A stretch of 10,329 bases of DNA from Pontimonas sp. (lineage in GTDB: Bacteria > Actinomycetota > Actinomycetes > Actinomycetales > Microbacteriaceae). A program made the position numbers and the translations under genes. This document shows, piece by piece, positions 1 to 4,865 of this stretch (positions are counted from its first letter, which is position 1; the number at the start of each line of letters is the position of its first letter). The DNA lies in the NCBI GenBank assembly GCA_017852615.1, contig JAFMKX010000004.1, positions 34,958 through 45,286 on the forward strand, given 5' to 3'. The notes beneath the pieces were generated by a model that was not told where the DNA came from, searched no databases, and saw only the letters and a list, made by a program, of their open reading frames with translations.

Positions 1-147
1 GCCAACGGCCCCCCGGAAACTGTTCTCACGCCGGAGAATCTTGCCACCGCCTATGGTTTGGGCCGTTTACACCCCGAGAACATGGACCCATCAGGTCCGC
101 TCGATGATGCTTATGAAACCGACCACCACCATGACCTCGAGGGATAG
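1..147 (+). CDS. C-terminal end of a metal (probably zinc) ABC transporter ATP-binding protein, partial
   Basis: Frame 1 is open from the left edge to a TAG at 145-147 and gives the last 48 residues of a protein. The stretch GPPETVLTPENLATAYG is typical of the C-terminal end of ZnuC/MntB-like ATPases of metal ABC importers, where a 'G-P-x-E-x-V-L-T-x-E-N-L-x-x-x-Y-G' segment follows the ATPase core. The protein then ends in an acidic, histidine-containing tail (residues DHHHDLEG), as often seen in zinc transport proteins. The ATPase motifs themselves lie outside the window, so the assignment rests on the tail and on the zur gene starting 4 bases after the stop. Such an ATPase would energise high-affinity zinc (less likely manganese) uptake at the inner face of the membrane. 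The two genes are very probably one operon. The permease and binding-protein genes would be upstream. Confidence 0.7.
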   Translation, partial: ANGPPETVLTPENLATAYGLGRLHPENMDPSGPLDDAYETDHHHDLEG

Positions 148-151
148 AGCA

Positions 152-556
152 GTGAAACGCAATACGAAACAGCGCGAAGAAGTGTGGGAAGCGCTAGAGG
201 CTGCTCCAGGGTTCGTGAGTGCACAGAATCTTCATCAAACCTTGCGCGAGGCAGGCTCCAGCATTGGACTAGCTACCGTTTATCGCAGCCTTAACGCACT
301 TTCCGACGAGGGGAATGCAGACTCCCTCTCCCTGGAGGGCGAGAATCTGTATCGGGCATGTTCCCCGGGCCACCATCACCATGTGATTTGCCGGGAATGT
401 GGCACCACGAAAGAGATTGAGGCTAGTGCGGTGGAATCGTGGGCCGCGTCCGTGGCAGCCGAGCACGGATATGCGCAGCCCCAGCACATTGTGGACATTT
501 TTGGCCTGTGCCCTGAGTGCCAATCAGGGGTTGCTCCCACGGGCTCGAACGCGTAA
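152..556 (+). CDS. zur: Zinc uptake regulator Zur (Fur family, FurB-like)
   Basis: A 134-residue Fur-family repressor that, when loaded with Zn(II), binds operators of zinc-uptake and zinc-sparing genes. The N-terminal winged helix spans residues 1-70, with the recognition helix around LATVYRSL (40-47). The dimerisation and metal domain has HHHH at 74-77 and the structural CxxC pairs C80/C83 and C120/C123. D57, C70, H75, H74, H76, E95 and H112 line up with the three zinc sites known for Mycobacterium tuberculosis FurB, which favours Zur over an iron-sensing Fur. I chose GTG at 152 because GAGGGA (139-144) lies 7 bases upstream and the start is just after the transporter stop; ATG at 131 is an in-frame alternative but overlaps the upstream gene by 17 bases. 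Oddity: asparagine 55 sits where relatives usually have a hydrophobic residue before the D57 ligand. The gene is co-directional with the zinc transporter and with zinc-free ribosomal protein genes downstream. Confidence 0.93.
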   Translation: MKRNTKQREEVWEALEAAPGFVSAQNLHQTLREAGSSIGLATVYRSLNALSDEGNADSLSLEGENLYRACSPGHHHHVICRECGTTKEIEASAVESWAASVAAEHGYAQPQHIVDIFGLCPECQSGVAPTGSNA

Positions 557-571
557 GGTTAGTCCTTGGTT

Positions 572-587
572 AAGCGGAATTCCGCTT
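572..587. terminator. Inverted repeat just after zur, possible weak terminator or operator
   Basis: AAGCGGAATTCCGCTT is a perfect 16-base palindrome starting 16 bases after the zur stop. As RNA it could form a 6-bp stem with an AATT loop followed by a short run (TTTTC), which would be a weak intrinsic terminator for the zinc operon. A perfect dyad of this size could also be a protein binding site. It does not resemble the AT-rich actinobacterial Zur box that I know. Confidence 0.4.
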
Positions 588-610
588 TTCTCTGTACGCA
601 CGGTGGCGTC

Positions 611-625
611 TCTTCGTATCGAAGA
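611..625. promoter_or_regulatory. 15-base inverted repeat upstream of rpmB, possible operator
   Basis: TCTTCG-TAT-CGAAGA has 6-base arms in perfect dyad symmetry around three bases. Its 15-base size matches the usual length of Zur operators, and it lies between zur and three zinc-free ribosomal protein genes, so a Zur operator is conceivable. The bases do not match the TGAAAAT-type consensus known from mycobacteria and Streptomyces, so the role is a guess. Confidence 0.25.
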
Positions 626-659
626 ACACCATTGTTCGCGTGCCGACAAGTGACCTTGG

Positions 660-677
660 GTAGGGCAATAGCCCTAC
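660..677 (+). promoter_or_regulatory. Hairpin in the presumed 5' leader of rpmB
   Basis: GTAGGGC-AATA-GCCCTAC gives a perfect 7-bp stem with a 4-base loop and ends 13 bases before the AGGAGG ribosome binding site (691-696) of rpmB. It could be an RNA element that affects translation or stability of the ribosomal protein mRNA, or a DNA operator. No U-run follows, so it is not an intrinsic terminator. I see no convincing promoter in this interval. Confidence 0.4.
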
Positions 678-699
678 GGTAGCCATAACAGGAGGAAAC

Positions 700-936
700 A
701 TGGCAGCAGTCTGCCAAGTGACCGGAGCCACACCTGGTTTCGGACATGCAATTTCGCACTCGCACCGCCGCACGAAGCGCCGGTTCGATCCCAATATCCA
801 GAAGAAGACCTATTACGTGCCTTCCTTGAAGCGCAACGTAACCCTGACCCTGTCGGCCAAGGGCATCAAGACTATTGATGCTCGTGGCATTGAGTCTGTC
901 GTGAGTGAGCTTCTTGCTCGTGGGGAGAAAATCTAA
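700..936 (+). CDS. rpmB: 50S ribosomal protein L28, zinc-independent form
   Basis: A 78-residue L28 of the large ribosomal subunit. The start MAAVCQVTGATPGFGHAIS, the basic HSHRRTKRRFDPN block (19-31), the VTLTLSAKGIKTIDARGI segment and the C-terminal RGEKI are all typical of the long actinobacterial L28. It has one cysteine only (C5) and no CxxC zinc ribbon, so it is the C-minus type. The start ATG follows AGGAGG (691-696) at 3 bases, closer than usual, with GGAGGA offering slightly different pairing registers. The stop overlaps the start of rpmG by one base (TAATG), indicating translational coupling. It opens a three-gene ribosomal protein operon directly downstream of zur. Confidence 0.96.
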   Translation: MAAVCQVTGATPGFGHAISHSHRRTKRRFDPNIQKKTYYVPSLKRNVTLTLSAKGIKTIDARGIESVVSELLARGEKI

Positions 937-1103
937 TGGCAAAAGCACAGGACGTGAGGCCCATCATCAAGATGCGCTCCACCGCTGGCACGGGATACAC
1001 CTACGTAACCCGCAAGAACCGTCGTAACGACCCAGACCGTTTGGTACTGAAGAAGTATGACCCCGTAGTGCGCAAGCACGTTGAATTCCGCGAGGAGCGC
1101 TAA
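936..1103 (+). CDS. rpmG: 50S ribosomal protein L33, zinc-independent form
   Basis: A 55-residue protein beginning MAKAQDVRPIIKMRSTAGTG, with TYVTRKNRRNDPDRLVLKKYDPVVRKHVEFRE to the end; this matches L33 closely, including the invariant KKYDPVVRKH block (39-48). No cysteines are present, so this is the C-minus form that needs no zinc. Its ATG overlaps the rpmB stop by one base, and rpsN begins 3 bases after its stop, so the three genes are translated from one mRNA. GGGGAG (922-926 region) inside the end of rpmB serves as a ribosome binding site. The encoded protein lies near the ribosomal E site in the large subunit. Confidence 0.96.
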   Translation: MAKAQDVRPIIKMRSTAGTGYTYVTRKNRRNDPDRLVLKKYDPVVRKHVEFREER

Positions 1104-1106
1104 AGC

Positions 1107-1412
1107 ATGGCAAAGAAAAGCAAGATTGCGCGCAATGAACAGCGCAAAGTAATCGTCGCACGGTACGCCGAGAAGCGATTGGAACTGAAGAAGGCCTTGG
1201 TTGACCCCAATGGCACCGATGAATCGCGTGAAGCAGCGCGCGTGGGGCTCCAGAAGCTTCCTCGTAATGCTTCGCCTGTGCGCGTGCGTGGCCGCGACTC
1301 TATCGATGGCCGCCCTCGTGGTTTCCTGAGCAAATACGGTGTTTCTCGTGTCCGTTTCCGCGAAATGGCACACCGGGGCGAATTACCGGGCATTACCAAG
1401 TCCAGCTGGTAG
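1107..1412 (+). CDS. rpsN: 30S ribosomal protein S14, long zinc-independent form
   Basis: A 101-residue S14 of the small-subunit head. The start MAKKSKIARNEQRK, the central RVRGRDSIDGRPRG block (about 59-72) and the C-terminal FREMAHRGELPGITKSSW are diagnostic. The length of 101 residues and the lack of cysteines identify the long C-minus form; the short zinc-ribbon form is about 61 residues with four cysteines and in actinobacteria usually sits in the spc operon. GAGGAG at 1092-1097, in the end of rpmG, is placed well for ATG 1107. It is the last gene of the rpmB-rpmG-rpsN group. Whether the genome also has a zinc-binding S14 cannot be seen here. Confidence 0.96.
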   Translation: MAKKSKIARNEQRKVIVARYAEKRLELKKALVDPNGTDESREAARVGLQKLPRNASPVRVRGRDSIDGRPRGFLSKYGVSRVRFREMAHRGELPGITKSSW

Positions 1413-1421
1413 TTTTTTGGT

Positions 1422-1448
1422 GGCTCGGAAGCGATTTTGGGCCGAGCC
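1422..1448 (+). other. Hairpin between rpsN and the HU gene
   Basis: GGCTCGG (1422-1428) and CCGAGCC (1442-1448) form a perfect 7-bp stem around a 13-base loop. The T-run (1413-1418) is before the stem, not after it, so it is not a standard intrinsic terminator. It could mark an RNA processing or stability boundary between the ribosomal protein mRNA and the HU mRNA. Confidence 0.35.
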
Positions 1449-1482
1449 GGAATACCTATCCAAGTCCTAGGAGGACACAAAT

Positions 1483-1755
1483 ATGAATCGCTCAGAACTT
1501 GTTGCCGCAGTAGCGGAACACACTGGCCACAGCCAGGCAGCAGTAAACGGCGTTGTTGACGCTATTTTCACCGTGGTGTCCAAAGAAGTTGCCGCTGGCA
1601 ACAAGGTCACCATTCCAGGTTGGGTCTCCTTCGACCGCACTCACCGTGCAGCTCGTCAGGGCCGTAACCCCCAGACCGGTGCAACGATTCAGATCGCTGC
1701 ATCCAAGAGCGTCAAGGTTTCTGCTGGTAGCAAGCTGAAGGCTGCTGTCAAGTAG
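1483..1755 (+). CDS. hup: Histone-like DNA-binding protein HU
   Basis: A 90-residue nucleoid protein that binds and bends DNA as a dimer. The N-terminal helical dimerisation part is MNRSELVAAVAEHTGHSQAA onward (1-40). The beta arm contains the family signature region around GNKVTIPGWVSFDRTHRAARQGRNPQTG (39-66), with the proline-bearing tip RNPQTG that intercalates in DNA. The protein ends at the core length with AGSKLKAAVK, so it lacks the long lysine/alanine-rich tail of mycobacterial HU. A strong ribosome binding site AGGAGG (1469-1474) stands 8 bases before ATG. Two stop codons follow in a row (TAG TAA), and a strong hairpin terminator comes 18 bases later. This suggests a highly expressed, separately ended transcript. 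Confidence 0.96.
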   Translation: MNRSELVAAVAEHTGHSQAAVNGVVDAIFTVVSKEVAAGNKVTIPGWVSFDRTHRAARQGRNPQTGATIQIAASKSVKVSAGSKLKAAVK

Positions 1756-1772
1756 TAACAGACACACTCGAG

Positions 1773-1804
1773 ATGAGGGATGGCCACTGATGGCCATCCC
1801 TCAT
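1773..1804 (+). terminator. Strong hairpin terminator after the HU gene
   Basis: ATGAGGGATGGCCA (1773-1786) and TGGCCATCCCTCAT (1791-1804) form a perfect 14-bp stem closed by a CTGA loop. The following bases TCGTTT are only partly U-rich, but the stem is long and GC-rich and lies 18 bases after the HU stop codon. Confidence 0.85.
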
Positions 1805-1844
1805 TCGTTTAACGGCGTCTGGCTGTGACCCAGGGTCTCTCGCC

Positions 1845-1856
1845 TAGGCTTTCGGT
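1845..1856 (+). promoter_or_regulatory. -10 box (TAGGCT) placed for a leaderless mRNA
   Basis: TAGGCT at 1845-1850 matches the actinobacterial TANNNT -10 pattern. It is followed by six bases and then the GTG start at 1857, which is about where transcription should begin. No good -35 element is visible at 16-18 bases upstream, which is common for actinobacterial promoters. Confidence 0.5.
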
Positions 1857-3863
1857 GTGAACACCCGCTTGCTCCCCGCACTGACGAGCGTTTTCTTTCT
1901 GTTGCTCATCGGGCTCAGCGCTGCGTTACTGGCAGGCCTTGCCACCGGTGGTGGAGCCCAACCCCTGTTGTTAGCTGATCCCGGCGCGATAGCGCGCTAT
2001 GGGCTTCCTAGTGCCACGGCCCTGGTTCATCTGGGTGCCGCGTTGTCGATCGGGAGCCTGATGATGGCGGCACTGGTCATCAGCTCAAAAGATGCGGCCT
2101 TTAACTCGTCGTTGGTCGTGGCGGCTATTGGGGCAGGCCTGACTACTGTGGCGTCCGTGTTTTCTGCCTTCTTCACGTTTGCGATTATTTATGTCGAACC
2201 GGTGAGCTTCGATCAACGCTTTGGCGAGGTGCTTTGGCTGTATCTCGGGGGCACGGAAGTGGGCCGAGCCTGGTTAGTCACTATCGCGCTTTCTGCCCTG
2301 GTGACGGTGTTGGTGGTGATGGTCCGCAGTTTCGTCGGCGTCTTTGTCGCGGGATTGCTCGCGGTGGCCTCCTTGTGGCCGCTGGCTGAGCAGGGACATG
2401 CTGCGGGCACGGCCAATCACGAAGCAGCGGTCAGCGCTTCTTTCACCCACAGCGTGTTTGCTGCGATGTGGATTGGTGGGCTTGCCATGGTGGCCGTTAT
2501 CGCCTGGAGCCACAAACCCCCGGCACAGAAGTTTCACACCGTGCTGTCTCGCTATTCCACGATTGCCTTAGTCAGTTTTCTTGTCGTAGCAGCCTCGGGC
2601 GTCACTAATGCGTGGTTGCGGGTCGGAGAGGCCTCGGCGATGTTCTCGGCCTACGGTGCCTTGGTAGCGGCCAAGGTGGTGGCGCTTCTGCTCTTGGGGG
2701 GTGCGGGTGCGCTGTATCGCACCCGCCTTTTGGCTTCCTTAGCCTCGGGTGTTCGCGGCAGCACCGCTGTCACCATGAGGGTGGTGGCTGCTGAGTTAGC
2801 GTTGATGGGAGTGGCGTCAGGTTTGGCGAGTGCTCTGGCCAGGACGGCAACGCCTGTTCCTGAGATTCCTGCCACTGAACTCGCTGTGGCAACACCGTCT
2901 GAAATTTTGACCGGGGAGCTGCTACCACCGGAATTTGAATGGTCGATGGTGATTACCACCTGGCAGTTAGACCTGTTGTGGGCGCTGATCGTGATTTTTG
3001 CCATCGTGTATTACGTATGGGGACACCTTCGTCTGGCCAAGCGGGGGGATTCCTGGCCAGTGGGGCGCACTATTGCCTGGGTCAGTGGAATGGTGGTGCT
3101 GGGAATCACTACCAACGCAGGCCTTGGCGTGTATGGGACCTACCTTTTTAGTGTTCATATGGTGGCCCACATGATTTTGAGCATGGCGATCCCGCTCCTG
3201 TTGGTCCTAGGCGCCCCCGTTACCCTGGCGTCGCGGGCTATCGCTGGCAGAAAAGACGGGTCACGTGGGCCTAGAGAATGGATTCTTGCCGCCGTTCACT
3301 CTCGCTACCTCGGGTTTCTGGGGCATCCCTTGGTGGCGGCAGTTATTTTTGGTTTGTCTCTCATCGTGTTTTATTACTCGCCACTGTTTTCCTGGGCCCT
3401 GGAGGATCACCTGGGTCACCAATGGATGATTGTCCATTTCCTGGCTTCGGGGTATCTTTTCGCACAGTCCCTGGTGGGCATTGACCCTACTCCGCACAAT
3501 CCCCCGTATCCCCTGCGCCTGATTATTGTGCTCGCCACCATGGGGTTCCACGCCTTCTTTGGTCTTAGCTTGATCTATGGAACTGGGTTGTTGGTTCCCG
3601 AATGGTACGGAGCAATGGGCCGCGAGTGGGGACCCAACCCCCTGTTGGACCAGCAAAACGGAGGAGAAATTGCGTGGGGTTTGGGAGAGTTCCCCACGTT
3701 GGCTCTCGCCATACTGGTGGCCTGGAGTTGGTCACGCAGTGATGAGAGAGCTAATAAACGCCGGGACCGACGAGTTGATGCGGTGGGCGATACCGAGCTT
3801 GATGCCTATAACGAGATGTTGCGTGCACGAGCCGGGGTGCCAGATCGCCCTAGAAAAGGTTGA
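1857..3863 (+). CDS. CopD-CtaG fusion: copper-handling membrane protein with cytochrome c oxidase assembly domain
   Basis: A 668-residue multi-pass membrane protein with two known parts. Residues about 1-330 resemble CopD of copper resistance systems: many hydrophobic segments, the GHAAGTANHEAAVSASFTHS region (180-199) with three histidines, then the MWIGGLAMV helix. Residues about 365-625 resemble the caa3-type CtaG assembly factor: GTYLFSVHMVAHMILSM (427-443), LGAPVTLASRA, DHLGHQWMIVHF (517-528), and DPTPHNPPYPLR then FHAFFGLSL. The histidines are plausible copper ligands. A hydrophilic charged tail (627-668) would be cytoplasmic. Such fusions are common in actinobacteria and are thought to deliver copper for cytochrome oxidase; which domain does what is inference. 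GTG 1857 is chosen because it begins just before the first hydrophobic segment and a TAGGCT box ends 6 bases upstream, suggesting a leaderless mRNA. The 3' end overlaps the convergent gene by 14 bases. Confidence 0.88.
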   Translation: MNTRLLPALTSVFFLLLIGLSAALLAGLATGGGAQPLLLADPGAIARYGLPSATALVHLGAALSIGSLMMAALVISSKDAAFNSSLVVAAIGAGLTTVASVFSAFFTFAIIYVEPVSFDQRFGEVLWLYLGGTEVGRAWLVTIALSALVTVLVVMVRSFVGVFVAGLLAVASLWPLAEQGHAAGTANHEAAVSASFTHSVFAAMWIGGLAMVAVIAWSHKPPAQKFHTVLSRYSTIALVSFLVVAASGVTNAWLRVGEASAMFSAYGALVAAKVVALLLLGGAGALYRTRLLASLASGVRGSTAVTMRVVAAELALMGVASGLASALARTATPVPEIPATELAVATPSEILTGELLPPEFEWSMVITTWQLDLLWALIVIFAIVYYVWGHLRLAKRGDSWPVGRTIAWVSGMVVLGITTNAGLGVYGTYLFSVHMVAHMILSMAIPLLLVLGAPVTLASRAIAGRKDGSRGPREWILAAVHSRYLGFLGHPLVAAVIFGLSLIVFYYSPLFSWALEDHLGHQWMIVHFLASGYLFAQSLVGIDPTPHNPPYPLRLIIVLATMGFHAFFGLSLIYGTGLLVPEWYGAMGREWGPNPLLDQQNGGEIAWGLGEFPTLALAILVAWSWSRSDERANKRRDRRVDAVGDTELDAYNEMLRARAGVPDRPRKG

Positions 3864-4797
3864 GCACCGGTTCGTCCACGGTGGTGCCCCGCACGATGCC
3901 ATAGACATCGAAATCCAGGGTTTCCACACTGGTGGACAGGGTTCCATCAAACAGGGACTGAACCTCAATCGTCACTTCGGCGACCCCACCTTGTGCACTC
4001 ATTGACCACGCCGCACGATCTGCACCCAGGGTGAGCTCTACGACGGGATAGTCGAGAATTTGCCATTGGGGTGTGCCGATAACGCGGTCATCAATGCTCA
4101 CACCAAAAGGACAACCCACGGGTTGCAAGACGGCTTGGGCCACGCAGTCATTGAGGAAGCTCTCCACCGCATCCACGGTGGTGTCAATCAGCGCAAGGCT
4201 GGGCCTGATCTGAAGCCGAAGCGAGGTGGTATCGCCTATGTCGCTGAGCACACTGCGCTGAGGCGTTGCCTCCACCCAGGGGGTTACCCAGGTTGATTCA
4301 TAGACACCGGGGACCAACACTTTTTCTGTGGGAGGCACCCCCATGGCCAACGTGTTGAGTTCGACCTCATTGACACTCACTCGGTGATCCCCGATTACCG
4401 CAAAGCGCAGTGACGACAACGGCGTTTTAGTGAAGTGCCAGGTATCAAAAAACCACAAGACCGGTTCGTCTTCTTCGACGATGAACACTGTGGTGTGGCT
4501 GGCGTTATCGAGTTGATAGCTGGCTTCCACTACGAGCTCACCGGAGGAAAGAGAGCGCGTCCCCAGAATCGTCGGTTCAGACAGCTTCGCGGTGTCCACT
4601 GGGAGCACCCGGGGGGCTTTGGCCAAACCAGCTTTGGTGGCAGCAATGGCGTAATCACCGGACTCCATAGCGCGCAGATAGGACAACACATGACCGCCTG
4701 CGGAAAAGACGGTGAGGTTGAGAACCAGGACAGTCACGAGCCACGCAGCGACCACTCCGAGGGCAAGAAGCCCAAACCTCCGAACAATCGGCCACAT
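3850..4797 (-). CDS. Unrecognised protein with one N-terminal membrane segment and a large outside domain
   Basis: I do not recognise this 315-residue protein. After a short basic start (MWPIVRRFG) there is a single hydrophobic stretch (about 9-31), then HVLSYLRAMESGDYAIAATKAG (36-57), a helix that resembles the start of NTF2-like/DUF4878-type modules, then about 250 residues rich in beta-forming sequence. Two cysteines, C218 and C229 (in NDCVAQ and VGCPFG), could form a disulfide outside the cell. No catalytic motif or lipobox is visible. It is probably a membrane-anchored outside-facing protein of unknown role. I chose ATG at 4797 because TAGGAT (4810-4805) lies exactly 7 bases upstream (leaderless pattern) and AGGATGG could also act as a ribosome site; ATGs at 4806 and 4839 are in frame, but 4839 would run through the neighbour's promoter. 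It is divergent from the helicase gene and converges with the CopD-CtaG gene. Confidence 0.8.
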   Translation of the reverse strand: MWPIVRRFGLLALGVVAAWLVTVLVLNLTVFSAGGHVLSYLRAMESGDYAIAATKAGLAKAPRVLPVDTAKLSEPTILGTRSLSSGELVVEASYQLDNASHTTVFIVEEDEPVLWFFDTWHFTKTPLSSLRFAVIGDHRVSVNEVELNTLAMGVPPTEKVLVPGVYESTWVTPWVEATPQRSVLSDIGDTTSLRLQIRPSLALIDTTVDAVESFLNDCVAQAVLQPVGCPFGVSIDDRVIGTPQWQILDYPVVELTLGADRAAWSMSAQGGVAEVTIEVQSLFDGTLSTSVETLDFDVYGIVRGTTVDEPVLNLF

Positions 4798-4804
4798 AGA
4801 TGCC

Positions 4805-4810
4805 ATCCTA
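4805..4810 (-). promoter_or_regulatory. -10 box (TAGGAT) upstream of the unknown membrane protein gene
   Basis: On the minus strand TAGGAT is followed by seven bases (GGCATCT) and ATG at 4797, the spacing expected for a leaderless mRNA. The AGG in the same place could instead serve as a ribosome binding site, so the reading is not unique. Confidence 0.4.
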
Positions 4811-4816
4811 GGTTGG

Positions 4817-4845
4817 TTGCCTGTGTTGGACAGGGTCATTATCGT
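4817..4845 (+). promoter_or_regulatory. Promoter of the PIF1-like helicase gene
   Basis: TTGCCT (4817-4822) and TATCGT (4840-4845) are separated by 17 bases, a good sigma-70-type layout. Transcription would begin near 4852, and the AAGGAA ribosome binding site (4853-4858) and ATG at 4866 follow directly. Confidence 0.5.
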
Positions 4846-4865
4846 GCGGGGAAAGGAAGCCGGCT

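Noticed and set aside
41..151. Longer N-terminus for zur starting at 41
   Set aside because: The added residues overlap the transporter ATPase frame and do not resemble a Fur N-terminus. GTG 152 has a good ribosome binding site and gives the normal family length.
933..1480. Two open frames of 126-146 codons on the minus strand opposite rpmG and rpsN
   Set aside because: They are antisense to highly conserved ribosomal protein genes, match no family I know and have no start signals.
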